From positions 248,001 through 312,000 of the forward strand of contig NZ_LR134318.1 of NCBI RefSeq assembly GCF_900636825.1: a stretch of 64,000 bases of DNA. Reading direction: 5' to 3'. The position numbers and the translations under genes are program-made. The notes under the pieces were generated by a model, which was not told the DNA's origin, did not search any database, and saw only the letters and a program-made list of their open reading frames with translations. Below are positions 9,497 through 19,767 of the stretch, in pieces. The stretch is from Pseudomonas fluorescens. GTDB lineage: Bacteria > Pseudomonadota > Gammaproteobacteria > Pseudomonadales > Pseudomonadaceae. Each line of letters starts with the position of its first letter. Position 1 is the stretch's first letter.

Positions 9497-10162
9497 TCAG
9501 GACTCCTGATCGTGTCGATTGACCCGCTCTTCCAACTTGTTCTGCAAGTGCGAAAGCACCGTGGCGAGAATCCAGTAGATCAGTGCGGCGGCGAGATACA
9601 TGGTGAAGACTTCGAAAGTCCGCGCGGTAATCAACTGCGCCTGACGGAACAGTTCGGGCACCTGAATGGTGGCAGCCAGTGCGGTGTCCTTGACCAGCGA
9701 AATGAAGCTGTTGCCCAGTGGCGGCAGCGCTGTGCGCATGGCTTGCGGCAGGATGGCCCGACGCAATGTTTGCGCCCGGGTCATGCCAATACTCGCCGCT
9801 GCTTCCCACTGGCCACGCTCGATCGAACCGATCGCGGCGCGAAGGATTTCACAAGCGTAGGCGGCCATGTTCAGCGAGAAGCCGATCAGCGCCGCTGGCA
9901 GCGGATCCAGTTCCATGCCCAGTTGTGGCAAGCCGTAATAAATCACGAACAATTGCACCAGCAACGGCGTGCCGCGAAAGAACGATACGTAGATGCGCGC
10001 CAGCCAGCTCACTGATTTGAAGCGCGACAGGCGCATCAGCGCCAGGCCGAAGCCGAGCAGCAAGCCGAAAAACATCCCGCCGAGGCTGAGGACTACCGTG
10101 TAGTACGCGCCCTTCAACAGGAAGGGCGCGGAGTCCAGTGCGAGTTGGAAAGCTTCTTCCAT
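9497..10162 (-). CDS. tcyL: Cystine ABC transporter permease
   Basis: 221-residue permease with a HisM/YecS-type architecture: three to five hydrophobic segments, [19 protein letters not shown] near residue 65 and the EAA-like loop [16 protein letters not shown]. The ATG at 10162 overlaps the TAA of the binding-protein gene (TAATG). It forms the inner-membrane channel for cystine with the ATPase encoded immediately downstream. Confidence 0.9.
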   Translation of the reverse strand: MEEAFQLALDSAPFLLKGAYYTVVLSLGGMFFGLLLGFGLALMRLSRFKSVSWLARIYVSFFRGTPLLVQLFVIYYGLPQLGMELDPLPAALIGFSLNMAAYACEILRAAIGSIERGQWEAAASIGMTRAQTLRRAILPQAMRTALPPLGNSFISLVKDTALAATIQVPELFRQAQLITARTFEVFTMYLAAALIYWILATVLSHLQNKLEERVNRHDQES

Positions 10163-10962
10163 TATTTGGTGACGTCAGCGTTAAAGTATTTCTTCGACAG
10201 CTTCTCGAGAGTGCCGTCGGCACGCAGTTCTTCGAGCGCCTTGTTCACCGCAGCCAGCAGTTCAGGCTCGCCTTTGCGCAGGGCGATACCGGATTCCTGA
10301 CGGGAGAAGGCTTCACCGGCAGCGACGGTTTTCGGCGCTTTCTTGGCGTATTCCAGAGCAGCCAGACGGTCGATCAGGATCGCGTCGGTACGACCGTTGT
10401 TCAAATCGGCGAACTTGGTCGGATCATCGTCGTAAGTGCGCACGTCAGCACCCGGCACGTTGGCGCGAACCCATTGTTCATAGTTGGTGCCCAGGCCGAC
10501 ACCGACTTTTTTGCCGGACAGGTCAGCGGCGGTCTTGATGTTCAGGGCCGACTCTTTGCTTTTCAGCACGAGGGCCTGAATGCCGGAGACGGTGTACGGT
10601 TCGGAGAAGTCATATTTTTTCTTGCGCTCGTCGGAGATGGTCACTTGGTTGACCACCAGATCCAGGCGCTTGGATTCCAGTGCCGCGAGAATGCCGTCCC
10701 ACTTGGTTGGCTGAATCTTGGCTTTGACGCCGAGTTTCTGCGCCAGCGCTTCAGACAGCTCGACTTCGAAACCGGACAGCTTGCCGTTCTCGTCGACGAA
10801 GCTGAACGGTGGATAAGTGCCTTCCAGGCCGACGTTGAGAACGCCCTTGTCCTTGATCTGTTGCAACTGCTCACCGGCCACTGCCTGACCGATCAAGCCG
10901 GCGCTCAGTGCAAGACCCAGCGAACCGACCAGCAGAGTGCGACGTAGTGCGGAAAAATTCAT
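10162..10962 (-). CDS. tcyJ: Cystine-binding periplasmic protein
   Basis: 266 residues, signal peptide 1-29 ending GQAVAG. The solute-binding family 3 fold is clear: VLNVGLEGTYPPFSFVDENG, WDGILAALESKRLDLVVNQV, and GVGLGTNYEQW. It is the FliY/TcyJ type that binds L-cystine in the periplasm. First gene of the operon with tcyL and tcyN. A 155-base leader separates it from an AT-rich motif shared with other sulfur genes, suggesting induction when sulfate is scarce. Confidence 0.9.
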   Translation of the reverse strand: MNFSALRRTLLVGSLGLALSAGLIGQAVAGEQLQQIKDKGVLNVGLEGTYPPFSFVDENGKLSGFEVELSEALAQKLGVKAKIQPTKWDGILAALESKRLDLVVNQVTISDERKKKYDFSEPYTVSGIQALVLKSKESALNIKTAADLSGKKVGVGLGTNYEQWVRANVPGADVRTYDDDPTKFADLNNGRTDAILIDRLAALEYAKKAPKTVAAGEAFSRQESGIALRKGEPELLAAVNKALEELRADGTLEKLSKKYFNADVTK

Positions 10963-11116
10963 GACAAGCCCCTGTGTTTTCTTATGGAAGACGCTTAAGG
11001 AATGTAGGCAAATGGGTGATTTGGACGACAGCGCTATCCTGCCTTAAAGCAGCTTATGCGTCTCGCCCGAAATTCGCCTGCGGCGAGACTATAAGATGCC
11101 TGTTTTAGACTTGAAA

Positions 11117-11152
11117 ATACCTAATGCGGAAACTTTTATTCATTTAAGGAAT
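11117..11152 (-). promoter_or_regulatory. Putative sulfur-starvation control region upstream of cystine transporter
   Basis: Minus strand reads GCATATTCCTTAAATGAATA, then 20-odd bases later CATTAGGTAT. The first block matches the sfnB-like upstream region at GCATATTCCT, and the second matches its CTTAGGGTAT. The spacing differs by about ten bases, one helical turn. CysB is the obvious candidate binder (inference). Confidence 0.45.
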
Positions 11153-11166
11153 ATGCGCGTCTTCTT

Positions 11167-11235
11167 AAAGATCGCAGCCTGCGGCAGCTCCTACAGGTGA
11201 TCCCATGTAGGAGCTGCCGAAGGCTGCGATCTTTT
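11167..11235. repeat. REP inverted pair (family A)
   Basis: Facing GCAGCCTGCGGCAGCTCC and its complement (one base change, CCGAAGG) about 14 bases apart, between the cystine operon leader and the D-cysteine desulfhydrase gene. Confidence 0.9.
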
Positions 11236-11244
11236 GATCTGCTC

Positions 11245-12237
11245 TTACAAAAAATCCTTGTAGGCAAACAACGCCGGCGCGCCACCGGTGTGCAGGAAAA
11301 TGATCGGACCCTCGTCGAAGCTCTGCCGGCCAATCCCGTCGAGCAGACCGGCCATGGCCTTGCCGGTATAGACCGGGTCAAGCAGCAGACCCTCCTGACC
11401 CGCCAACAGTTTCACCGCCGCCAAAGTGCCGGCATTCGGCTCGCCGTAACGCGGGCCGAAATATTCGTCCCACAGCTCGACCTTGAAGCTGCTCGGCAAG
11501 TCGACGCCCAGCAGCTCAGCGGTGCGTTCGGCCAAACCCTGGACCTTCGGCCGCTGATCTTCTTCGCTGCGCGAAACCGTCACGCCAATTACCGGCAGTT
11601 GCGGCAGCGCCTCACTCAGCGCCAGCCCCAGACCACTGTGAGTCCCGGCACTGCCCGACGCCAGCACGACTGCGGCGAAATCGAGGCCACTGTCGTTGAT
11701 CTGCTCAGCCAGCTCCAACCCGGCGCGCACATAACCCAAAGCACCGAGCGCATTGGAGCCGCCAATCGGCACCAGATACGGCTTCTTGCCGTTGCTGCGC
11801 AGGCGTACGGCGAGGGCGGCCAATTGTTCGTCGGCATTGTCGAGGTTATCGACCAGTTCGACCTTGGTGTCGAACAGATCCAGCAGCAAGCGGTTGCCAT
11901 TGCCGGTGTAATTGCTGTCGTCGGTGCCCAGCGGGTTTTCCAGCAGCGCCACACAGCCCAGGCCAAGTTTCGCGGCCAGCGCAGCGGTCTGGCGAACGTG
12001 GTTCGATTGCAGCGCACCGGCCGTGATCAGCGTGTCAGCACCTTGCGCGAGCGCGTCGGCGGCGAGGTATTCGAGTTTGCGCAGCTTGTTGCCGCCCATC
12101 GCCAGCGGCGTCAGGTCATCGCGCTTGATGTACATCTCGCGACCGAGCCACGTGGACAGGCGTTCGAGTTTTTCCAGCGGCGTGGGTCGGCTCAGCAGTT
12201 CGAGACGGGGAAAGCGTTGCAGCTGTTGTTTGATCAT
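11245..12237 (-). CDS. dcyD: D-cysteine desulfhydrase
   Basis: 330 residues, PLP-dependent fold of the ACC deaminase/D-cysteine desulfhydrase family. The likely Schiff-base lysine is in GGNKLRKLE near residue 51, with [14 protein letters not shown] binding substrate carboxylate, and a glycine-rich phosphate loop GSAGTHSG. It converts D-cysteine to pyruvate, ammonia and sulfide, which protects the cell and frees sulfur. It lies directly upstream of the cystine transporter on the same strand, the order seen in enterobacteria (yedO/dcyD with fliY-yecSC), which supports the call over a true ACC deaminase. Confidence 0.9.
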   Translation of the reverse strand: MIKQQLQRFPRLELLSRPTPLEKLERLSTWLGREMYIKRDDLTPLAMGGNKLRKLEYLAADALAQGADTLITAGALQSNHVRQTAALAAKLGLGCVALLENPLGTDDSNYTGNGNRLLLDLFDTKVELVDNLDNADEQLAALAVRLRSNGKKPYLVPIGGSNALGALGYVRAGLELAEQINDSGLDFAAVVLASGSAGTHSGLGLALSEALPQLPVIGVTVSRSEEDQRPKVQGLAERTAELLGVDLPSSFKVELWDEYFGPRYGEPNAGTLAAVKLLAGQEGLLLDPVYTGKAMAGLLDGIGRQSFDEGPIIFLHTGGAPALFAYKDFL

Positions 12238-12427
12238 GAGTCCGTACTGGCGCAGAAGAATGAAAGGACTATAGGCACGCGCTTTTGCCCGGGCAACCGC
12301 GAATCGCTTATAGCCAAATGGACTGAGCCCAGCACTATCGGTTCTTAATTCGCCTGCCGATGCGTGCCGTAAAGTAGTCGCCGTTGACGCGGCCAGACAG
12401 TCCGGCCGCCCGTGAGGAGTCTTTACC

Positions 12428-13354
12428 GTGAGCGAGCGTTCCAGTCATTGGCAATTGCAGACCATCGTCAGTCAACTGCGCAGCGCGCGGGATCAATGGC
12501 GGGCACAAAACGGCCGGGCGTCCGGTGAGCAGGGTGGTCGCGAATTGCCGTCGCGGGCGGCGATGGCGGAGATTCTTGAAGCGCTGTGCGGCGCATTGTT
12601 TCCGATGCGCTTGGGGCCGGTGGATCTGCGTGAAGAAAGCGAGGATTTTTATGTCGGCCACACCCTTGATGTGGCGCTGAATGCCTTGTTGGCGCAGACC
12701 CGTCTGGAGCTGCGTTACGTCGCCCGTCACAACGCGCAGGCCGATACCGAAGTCGAGGCCCGTGCGATCCAGATCGTCCAGGATTTCGCCTTGGCCTTGC
12801 CGGGGTTGCGCACGTTGCTCGACACCGATGTGCTGGCGGCGTACCACGGCGATCCGGCGGCGCGCAGTGTTGACGAAGTGCTGTTGTGCTATCCGGGGAT
12901 TCTGGCGGTAATTCACCATCGACTTGCCCATCATTTGTATCGCGCGGGCTTGCCGTTGTTGGCGCGCATCAGCGCGGAAATCGCCCACTCGGCAACGGGC
13001 ATCGATATCCACCCGGGGGCGCAGATCGGCCGCAGCTTCTTTATCGATCACGGCACAGGCGTGGTGATCGGTGAGACCGCGATCATTGGCGAGCGCGTGC
13101 GGATTTATCAGGCGGTGACCCTGGGCGCCAAGCGTTTCCCGGCGGATGAAGACGGTCAGTTGCAGAAGGGCCATCCGCGCCATCCGATCGTTGAAGATGA
13201 CGTGGTGATTTATGCCGGGGCGACGATTCTCGGGCGGATCACTATCGGCAAGGGCTCAACAATTGGCGGCAACGTGTGGCTGACGCGTAGCGTGCCAGCG
13301 GGGGCGAATCTGACCCAGGCGAACCTGCAGCATGATGACGGGACGCAAAAATAG
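12428..13354 (+). CDS. epsC: Serine O-acetyltransferase, EpsC/CysE type
   Basis: 308 residues from GTG 12428. The C-terminal third is a left-handed beta-helix with hexapeptide repeats; [15 protein letters not shown] holds the catalytic aspartate-histidine pair of serine acetyltransferases. The N-terminal ~170 residues are the helical SATase domain typical of the longer plant/EpsC subtype. It makes O-acetylserine, precursor of cysteine and inducer of CysB. It is transcribed away from the D-cysteine desulfhydrase gene, so the cysteine-related genes sit back to back around a 190-base divergent promoter region. Confidence 0.92.
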   Translation: MSERSSHWQLQTIVSQLRSARDQWRAQNGRASGEQGGRELPSRAAMAEILEALCGALFPMRLGPVDLREESEDFYVGHTLDVALNALLAQTRLELRYVARHNAQADTEVEARAIQIVQDFALALPGLRTLLDTDVLAAYHGDPAARSVDEVLLCYPGILAVIHHRLAHHLYRAGLPLLARISAEIAHSATGIDIHPGAQIGRSFFIDHGTGVVIGETAIIGERVRIYQAVTLGAKRFPADEDGQLQKGHPRHPIVEDDVVIYAGATILGRITIGKGSTIGGNVWLTRSVPAGANLTQANLQHDDGTQK

Positions 13355-13370
13355 CCTGCAACGATGCGAC

Positions 13371-13466
13371 CTGTAGGAGCTGACGAGTGAAACGAGGCTG
13401 CGATCTTTTGATTTTTGCTTTTAAACATCTGGATCAAAAGATCGCAGCCTTCGGCAGCTCCTACAG
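13371..13466. repeat. REP inverted pair (family A)
   Basis: Degenerate left copy (GTAGGAGCTGACGAGTGAAA) and a good right copy (GCAGCCTTCGGCAGCTCC) in facing orientation, directly after the serine acetyltransferase gene. Confidence 0.8.
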
Positions 13467-13596
13467 GGGTTAGCCATGAGTTTTCTTACCGTTGAACGAA
13501 TTCCCTGAAACACGCGTCATACCCCTCCTTGGGCGACCCTGGGAAACCTACCGCCCAGCCCTGCGATTAGTCCTTAGCGCCCTATTCATGTTTAAC

Positions 13597-13612
13597 TTGA
13601 ACGTTCATTCAA
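13597..13612. promoter_or_regulatory. BetI-like operator upstream of betT
   Basis: TTGAACGTTCATTCAA contains the perfect ten-base palindrome TGAACGTTCA. It closely resembles the BetI (TetR-family, choline-responsive) operator core known from bet promoters. It lies ~100 bases before betT, so choline-relieved repression is expected. The rest of 13467-13710 shows no gene. Confidence 0.6.
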
Positions 13613-13710
13613 ATTAAACCGGTGGTTCGCTGCCCGCTCACAACAGGAGGCTTGCCTTTGCTGAGTCCGATCATTTCAGCCATGTTTCAAACCCTTGAGG
13701 TGCACGTTTC

Positions 13711-15711
13711 ATGAGTGCCTCGTCTACCCCCGCCAGCGGTCTGGTGCGCATGAATCCGCCGGTGTTCTATTTCGCCGCGACGGTCATTCTGCTGTTTGGT
13801 CTTGTGGTCATTGCCATGCCTGAACAGGCTGGCGCCTGGTTGCTGGAAGCGCAGAACTGGGCGGCCAATACGGTCGGCTGGTATTACATGCTAGCGATGA
13901 CCCTGTATCTGGTCTTCGTGGTGGTCACCGCCTTATCCGGCTACGGCAAGATAAAACTCGGTGCCGACCACGACGAGCCCGAATTCAGTTACCTGTCGTG
14001 GGCCGGCATGCTGTTCGCCGCGGGGATCAGCATCACGCTGTTCTTCTTTTGCGTCTCCGAACCGCTGACCCACATGCTGCAGCCGCCGCAAGGCGAAGCC
14101 GGCACCGCCGACGCCGCGCGGCAAGCGATGCAGATTCTGTTTCTGCACTGGGGCCTGCATGGCTGGGGCGTGTTCGCCTTCGTCGGCATGGCGCTGGCCT
14201 ACTTTGCCTATCGGCACAACCTGCCACTGGCCCTGCGTTCGGCGCTGTATCCGCTGATCGGCAAACGCATCAACGGCCCGATCGGTTACGCGGTGGACGG
14301 CTTCGGCATCATCGCCACGGTGTTCGGTCTGGGTGCCGACATGGGCTTCGGCGTGCTGCACCTCAATTCCGGTCTCGACTACTTGTTCGGCATCGCGCAC
14401 ACCCAGTGGATTCAGGTGGGTCTGATCACGCTGATGATGGGGGCGGCGATCATCGTTGCCGTGTCCGGCGTCGATAAAGGCGTGCGGGTGATGTCCGACA
14501 TCAACATGCTGCTGGCCTGCGCGCTGCTGCTGTTCGTGCTATTCGCCGGGCCGACCCAGCACCTGCTCAACACCTTGATCCAGAACATCGGTGACTATCT
14601 CGGCGCCTTGCCTATGAAGAGTTTCGATCTTTACGCCTACGACAAACCGAGCGACTGGCTGGGTGGCTGGACAGTGTTTTACTGGGCCTGGTGGATTGCC
14701 TGGTCGCCGTTCGTGGGCCTGTTCATCGCGCGGATTTCCCGCGGCCGCACCATCCGCGAATTCGTCTTCGGCGTGCTGTTGATCCCGCTCGGTTTCACCC
14801 TGGCGTGGATGTCGATCTTCGGCAACAGCGCGTTGGATCAAGTGCTCAATCACGGCATGAGCGCGCTCGGCATGTCGGCTATCGACAACCCGTCGATGAG
14901 CATTTACCTGCTGCTGGAAACCTATCCATGGAGCAAAACCGTTATTGCGGTGACGGTGTTCATCAGCTTCGTATTCTTCGTGACGTCTGCCGACTCCGGC
15001 ACCGTGGTGCTCTCGACGCTCTCAGCGAAGGGCGGCAACCCGGACGAAGACGGGCCGAAATGGCTGCGGGTGTTCTGGGGCGCGATGACTGCGCTGATCA
15101 CCAGTGCGCTGCTGTTCTCGGGCAGTATCGATGCGCTGAAGTCAGCGGTGGTGCTGACGTCATTGCCGTTCTCGCTGATCCTGCTGCTGATGATGTGGGG
15201 CCTGCACAAAGCCTTCTATCTGGAGTCACAGAAGCAGATCGCGCAGTTGCATTCGCTGGCGCCGGTCTCCGGTTCGCGGCGTGGCACCGGCGGGTGGCGA
15301 CAGCGTCTGAGTCAGGCTGTGCACTTCCCTTCGCGCGACGAGGTGTACCGCTTCATGGACACCACGGTGCGCCCGGCGATCGAAGAAGTGACTGCCGTGT
15401 TCGTCGAAAAAGGTCTGCACGTTGTCACCCAGCCCGATCCGGCGCATGACAACGTCAGCCTGGAAATCGGTCATGGTGAACAGCATCCATTCATCTATCA
15501 GGTGCAGATGCGCGGCTATTTCACGCCATCCTTCGCGCGCGGCGGCATGGGTTCCAAGCAACTCAACAATCGTCGTTACTACCGCGCCGAAGTGCACTTG
15601 AGCGAGGGCAGTCAGGACTACGATCTGGTCGGTTACACCAAAGAGCAGATCATCAACGACACCCTCGACCAGTACGAACGGCACATGCAGTTCCTGCATC
15701 TGGTCCGTTGA
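13711..15711 (+). CDS. betT: Choline transporter BetT (BCCT family)
   Basis: 666 residues with about twelve hydrophobic segments in the first ~510 and a long hydrophilic C-terminal domain of ~150 residues, as in osmoregulated BetT proteins. The BCCT tryptophan-rich signature YWAWWIAWSPFVGLFIARIS is near residue 325. It imports choline with a proton, feeding glycine-betaine synthesis. ATG 13711 follows a BetI-like operator. No betA, betB or betI gene is in the window, so the transporter is encoded apart from the oxidation genes. Confidence 0.93.
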   Translation: MSASSTPASGLVRMNPPVFYFAATVILLFGLVVIAMPEQAGAWLLEAQNWAANTVGWYYMLAMTLYLVFVVVTALSGYGKIKLGADHDEPEFSYLSWAGMLFAAGISITLFFFCVSEPLTHMLQPPQGEAGTADAARQAMQILFLHWGLHGWGVFAFVGMALAYFAYRHNLPLALRSALYPLIGKRINGPIGYAVDGFGIIATVFGLGADMGFGVLHLNSGLDYLFGIAHTQWIQVGLITLMMGAAIIVAVSGVDKGVRVMSDINMLLACALLLFVLFAGPTQHLLNTLIQNIGDYLGALPMKSFDLYAYDKPSDWLGGWTVFYWAWWIAWSPFVGLFIARISRGRTIREFVFGVLLIPLGFTLAWMSIFGNSALDQVLNHGMSALGMSAIDNPSMSIYLLLETYPWSKTVIAVTVFISFVFFVTSADSGTVVLSTLSAKGGNPDEDGPKWLRVFWGAMTALITSALLFSGSIDALKSAVVLTSLPFSLILLLMMWGLHKAFYLESQKQIAQLHSLAPVSGSRRGTGGWRQRLSQAVHFPSRDEVYRFMDTTVRPAIEEVTAVFVEKGLHVVTQPDPAHDNVSLEIGHGEQHPFIYQVQMRGYFTPSFARGGMGSKQLNNRRYYRAEVHLSEGSQDYDLVGYTKEQIINDTLDQYERHMQFLHLVR

Positions 15712-15894
15712 TCGACGGCTGAGCGCCGGGTTTGTTCAGGACTCGGCGCTCAGTGCGAGCGCACGCCGGTTCTGGCAGTTTTGTGAAACGTTTCAGCTCT
15801 TGATCGAGTCTTTATCTGTCAGCGCAGTCGTCGGCGTATGCTTGGCTCCTCGCAACGCCGTCGATACCGTTAAAAACCGATAAGAGAGCACTCG

Positions 15895-16932
15895 ATGACC
15901 TACACCGCTGCCGAAAACCGCTACGACTCCATCCCCTACCGCCGCGTCGGCCGCAGCGGTCTGGTGCTGCCAGCGCTATCGCTGGGCCTTTGGCACAATT
16001 TCGGCGACAGCACGCCGATCGCCACCCAGCGCGCTCTGCTGCGCACGGCCTTCGATCTGGGCATCAACCACTTCGACCTCGCCAACAACTACGGCCCGCC
16101 GTATGGCAGCGCCGAGATCAATTTCGGACGCCTGCTTCGCGAGGACTTCAAGCAGTATCGCGACGAGCTGATCATCTCCAGCAAGGCCGGTTGGGACATG
16201 TGGCCCGGCCCTTACGGTCAGGGCGGTGGCTCACGCAAATACGTGCTCGCAAGCCTTGATCAGAGCCTGCAACGCCTCGGTCTCGATTATGTGGATATCT
16301 TCTATTCGCACCGTTTCGACCCGGACACGCCACTGGAAGAAACCGCCAGCGCCCTCGCCACGGCCGTGCAACAGGGCAAGGCGTTGTACATCGGTATCTC
16401 GTCTTACTCCGGGGTGAAAACCCGTGAGATGGCGGCGCTGCTGAAAGAGTGGAAAGTGCCGCTGCTGATTCATCAACCGGCATACAACCTGCTCAATCGC
16501 TGGGTGGAAAAAGATCTGCTCGATACCACCGATGAACTCGGCACGGGCGTGATTGCTTTCACCCCGCTGGCACAAGGTCTGCTCACCGACAAATACCTCA
16601 ACGGCGTACCGGCAGATGCGCGGGTCAATCGTCCGGGCGGCGGTTCGTTGCAGGCTTCGCACTTGTCCGACGCCAACATCGCTCACGTGCGCGCGCTGAA
16701 CGAAATCGCCCAGCGTCGCGGGCAAAGTCTGGCGCAACTGGCGCTGGCGTGGACGCTGCGCGATCCACGGGTGACCTCGGCGTTGATCGGGGCGAGCCGG
16801 CCGGAGCAGATTATCGAGAACGTCGGCGCGTTGAAGAATCTGAACTTCAGCGCTGAAGAACTTGCGGAGATTGACCGGTTTGCCCAAGAGGGTGGGATCA
16901 ATCTGTGGGAGAAACCTTCGACGGCGGAGTGA
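15895..16932 (+). CDS. Aldo/keto reductase, L-glyceraldehyde-3-phosphate reductase type
   Basis: 345 residues, AKR14-type TIM barrel like E. coli YghZ/Gpr. N-terminal YDSIPYRRVGRSGLVLPALS, the catalytic Asp-Tyr region FDLANNYGPPYGSAE, catalytic lysine in ISSKAGWDMWPGPYG, histidine in DIFYSHRFDPDTP and cofactor loop GASRPEQIIENV. It reduces aldehydes (methylglyoxal, L-glyceraldehyde 3-phosphate) with NADPH. It stands alone between betT and a repeat; GAGAGCACTCG precedes the ATG. Confidence 0.88.
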   Translation: MTYTAAENRYDSIPYRRVGRSGLVLPALSLGLWHNFGDSTPIATQRALLRTAFDLGINHFDLANNYGPPYGSAEINFGRLLREDFKQYRDELIISSKAGWDMWPGPYGQGGGSRKYVLASLDQSLQRLGLDYVDIFYSHRFDPDTPLEETASALATAVQQGKALYIGISSYSGVKTREMAALLKEWKVPLLIHQPAYNLLNRWVEKDLLDTTDELGTGVIAFTPLAQGLLTDKYLNGVPADARVNRPGGGSLQASHLSDANIAHVRALNEIAQRRGQSLAQLALAWTLRDPRVTSALIGASRPEQIIENVGALKNLNFSAEELAEIDRFAQEGGINLWEKPSTAE

Positions 16933-16962
16933 TTACGATTGGGTTGGATCAGCAGGATCCAA

Positions 16963-17124
16963 CCCCCTCACCCCAGCCCTCTCCCCCAAGGGGCGAGGGG
17001 GAAAGGGAGCCGATCTTCATGCTCTTGAAAATTGAGTGCATCTCGAAATTTCAGGTCGATGTAGTTCGCCCAATCAACCCGGTCAGTCCCCTCTCCCTCC
17101 GGGAGAGGGTTAGGGTGAGGGGCT
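16963..17124. repeat. Inverted repeat pair (family D)
   Basis: CCCTCACCCCAGCCCTCTCC at the left and its near-complement (GGGAGAGGGTTAGGGTGAGG) at the right, with ~80 unique bases between. A second copy with a similar layout is at 50581-50762. This element type occurs in many Pseudomonas genomes. Confidence 0.85.
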
Positions 17125-17142
17125 TTTGGCTGTAAAAACGAT

Positions 17143-17985
17143 TCAACGAAAAAACGGCACATCCCCCAACACCGTCGCCCGCTGCATCACCCGTCGCGCG
17201 GGGCGGTAATCGTCAACCGCGTAATGCTGGGTCACGCGGTTGTCCCAGAACGCGATGTCGTCTTTCTGCCAGCGCCAGCGAATGGTGAATTCCGGCCTGG
17301 TCGCATGGGCAAACAGCAACTTCAAAATCGCGTCGCTCTCGGTTTCCGACAGCTCATTGATTTTCGAGGTAAACCCCTCATTGACGAACAGCGATCGCCG
17401 TCCGCTCACCGGATGGGTGCGAATCACCGGGTGTGACAGCGGTGGATTCTTGCGCCGCGCCTCTTCCCACTGCGCCAATGCCTCAGGCGTATTGCCGTAG
17501 CGCTCCAGCGGAAACGAGCGAGTGAAGTCGTGAGTCGCGGTCAGCCCTTCGAGCAAGACCTTCATCGGCGCCGACAGCGCTTCGTACGCAGCAATGCCGC
17601 TGGCCCACAGCGTGTCGCCACCAAATTCCGGCAGCAACTTGGCGCTGAGTACCGCGCCCATCGCCGGCGTCGGCAGGAAGGTCACGTCGGTGTGCCAGAT
17701 CGCGTTGTCGCGCACGTCGGTGACGGCGGTGTCGAGGATCAGCACCTCCGGTTGTTCCGGTACGTTCGGGTAGATCGGGTGGATGTGCAGGTCGCCGAAA
17801 TAATGCGCGAAACGTGCCTGTTGCGCCGGTTCGATCGGCTGGTTGCGGAAGAACAGCACCTGATACTTGAGCAGCGCCTGCTCGATGGCGTCGCGGTGTT
17901 CCGGGCTCAACGGCTGGCTGATGTCGACGCCGCCGATCTGCGCGCCGAGTGCCGAACTTAACGGGGTGATGTTGAGAATGCTCAT
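17143..17985 (-). CDS. tauD: Taurine dioxygenase
   Basis: 280 residues from ATG 17985 ([10 protein letters not shown]), the usual length; an in-frame ATG at 18012 adds nine residues but its apparent ribosome site is part of a REP element. Fe(II)/2-oxoglutarate family: iron-binding H-x-D in WHTDVTFLP near residue 100, third ligand and 2-oxoglutarate arginine in the C-terminal [21 protein letters not shown]. It hydroxylates taurine, which then splits into aminoacetaldehyde and sulfite. Last gene of the tau operon, separated from tauC by a REP pair. Confidence 0.95.
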   Translation of the reverse strand: MSILNITPLSSALGAQIGGVDISQPLSPEHRDAIEQALLKYQVLFFRNQPIEPAQQARFAHYFGDLHIHPIYPNVPEQPEVLILDTAVTDVRDNAIWHTDVTFLPTPAMGAVLSAKLLPEFGGDTLWASGIAAYEALSAPMKVLLEGLTATHDFTRSFPLERYGNTPEALAQWEEARRKNPPLSHPVIRTHPVSGRRSLFVNEGFTSKINELSETESDAILKLLFAHATRPEFTIRWRWQKDDIAFWDNRVTQHYAVDDYRPARRVMQRATVLGDVPFFR

Positions 17986-18020
17986 GGTCTTTGTCTTCAA
18001 TTCCGGAGTCATCGTCCCCC

Positions 18021-18108
18021 TGTAGGAGCTGCCGCAGGCTGCGATCTTTTGATCTTGTTTTCAAGAAGATCAAGATCAAAAGATCGCAGCCTGCGCCAGC
18101 TCCTACAG
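18021..18108. repeat. REP inverted pair inside the tau operon (family A)
   Basis: Facing copies of GTAGGAGCTGCCGCAGGC and GCAGCCTGCGCCAGCTCC, with GATCAA-rich spacer, between tauC and tauD. Confidence 0.9.
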
Positions 18109-18126
18109 GGGTGATTAAAAAATGCT

Positions 18127-18960
18127 TTAGTGCGCCTGGCCGTGCCAAGGCACCAGTTTGCGCTGCAATGCGCGCAAGCCCATTTCCATGGCGAAGGCGA
18201 TCAGGGCGATGACCAGGATTCCCAGCACCACCACGTCGGTAACAAGGAATTGCGCAGCGGACTGCACCATGAATCCCAGTCCGCTGGTGGCCGCGATCAA
18301 TTCAGCAGCGACCAGCGTTGACCAACCAACCCCTAGACCAATGCGCACTCCAGTGAGAATGTCCGGCAATGCACTCGGCAAAATCACATGCCGAATCAGC
18401 TGTGCGCGAGTGGCGCCCAACGACTGCGCCGCACGCAATTTCGCCGGATCAACCGTACGCACGCCGGTCGCCGTGGCGATGGCAATCGGGGCGAAAATCG
18501 CCAGATAAATCAGCAGTACTTTCGACAGCTCGCCGATGCCGCACCAGATCACGATCAGCGGCAGATAAGCCAGCGGTGGAATAGGGCGGTAGAACTCGAT
18601 CAGCGGATCGAGCACGCCACGGGCGATGCGGTTGGCACCGATGGCAATGCCGACGGGGACGGCGGTCAGAATGGCGAAACCCAGGCCCAGACCGATGCGA
18701 CTCAGGCTGGCGCCCAAGTGCTGCCACAACGTCGAATCCATATACCCCGTGGTCGCCAGCAACCAGCTCTTTTGCAGCACGGCGGAGGGTGGCGGCAGGA
18801 ACAGCGGTTCAATCAGGCCAGTAGCGGTCACCGCCCACCAGATCGCCAGCAAGCCGAAGAGGGTCAACAGGCTGATCCAGCGTGTGCTCAAACTGCGGCG
18901 CACCGGGAGGGCTACCGAAGATGTTTTTACCGCCGCAGCGGAAATGTCGTAACTGCTCAT
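18127..18960 (-). CDS. tauC: Taurine ABC transporter permease
   Basis: 277 residues with about six hydrophobic segments, an N-terminal cytoplasmic tail of ~30 residues and the permease coupling loop [16 protein letters not shown]. SsuC/TauC family. ATG 18960 overlaps the stop of tauB by four bases (ATGA). It forms the inner-membrane path for taurine. Confidence 0.95.
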   Translation of the reverse strand: MSSYDISAAAVKTSSVALPVRRSLSTRWISLLTLFGLLAIWWAVTATGLIEPLFLPPPSAVLQKSWLLATTGYMDSTLWQHLGASLSRIGLGLGFAILTAVPVGIAIGANRIARGVLDPLIEFYRPIPPLAYLPLIVIWCGIGELSKVLLIYLAIFAPIAIATATGVRTVDPAKLRAAQSLGATRAQLIRHVILPSALPDILTGVRIGLGVGWSTLVAAELIAATSGLGFMVQSAAQFLVTDVVVLGILVIALIAFAMEMGLRALQRKLVPWHGQAH

Positions 18961-19751
18961 GCGCGCTCCTGCCGTTGCACGGCGCTGCGTTGCGAAAAGA
19001 CTTTGCTCAGCACGTGCTCGCGGGTTTCGATGAAATGCGGATCCGACTTGATCGCCCGGGCCGATTCGCCAGCGGCATACCGCTGACCGAAATCCAGCTG
19101 CAGACGCTCCACGATCTGCCCCGGGTTCGGCGCCAGCAGGATCAGGTCGGTGGCGAGGAACACGGCTTCTTCGATGTCGTGGGTAATCAGGAAAACCGGC
19201 TTGGCGGTGCGCTGCCAGACTTGCAGCAATAGCTCCTGCATCTGCTCGCGGGTGAATGCATCGAGTGCGCCGAACGGTTCGTCCATCAGCAATACGCGCG
19301 GATCGGCAGCGAGGGCGCGGGCGAGGCCGACGCGCTGTTTCTGGCCACCGGACAGTTGCCAGATACGCCGGTCTTCAAACCCGGCAAGATCGACCAGCGC
19401 GAGCATTTCCCGCGCCCGTTGTTCACGTTTGCTTTTGCCGACGCCGGCCAGTTCGAGGCCGAACGCGACGTTGGCCAGCACGTCCTGCCAAGGCAGCAAC
19501 GCATCGTCCTGAAATACCACGCCACGTTCGGCGCTCGGGCCTTTGACCGGCACACCGTCGAGGGTGATGCGCCCGGCGCTCGGCTCGACGAAGCCAGCAA
19601 TCAGGTTCAACAGCGAAGTCTTGCCACTGCCGGACGGGCCGAGGGCAACCAGCAATTGCTGCGGCCCCAGGTTCAGGGAAATGTCCGCCAGCACAGGTTC
19701 CGGGCTGCCCGGGTACTGTGCGCTGATGCGCTCCAGCTGTAGCAAGGCCAT
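18957..19751 (-). CDS. tauB: Taurine ABC transporter ATP-binding protein
   Basis: 264 residues: Walker [10 protein letters not shown] near residue 39, signature [15 protein letters not shown], Walker [14 protein letters not shown], switch THDIEEA. Nitrate/sulfonate/taurine ABC ATPase. It lies 16 bases after tauA and overlaps tauC by four bases. Confidence 0.95.
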   Translation of the reverse strand: MALLQLERISAQYPGSPEPVLADISLNLGPQQLLVALGPSGSGKTSLLNLIAGFVEPSAGRITLDGVPVKGPSAERGVVFQDDALLPWQDVLANVAFGLELAGVGKSKREQRAREMLALVDLAGFEDRRIWQLSGGQKQRVGLARALAADPRVLLMDEPFGALDAFTREQMQELLLQVWQRTAKPVFLITHDIEEAVFLATDLILLAPNPGQIVERLQLDFGQRYAAGESARAIKSDPHFIETREHVLSKVFSQRSAVQRQERA

Positions 19752-19767
19752 CGCAGTTGTCTCCCGA

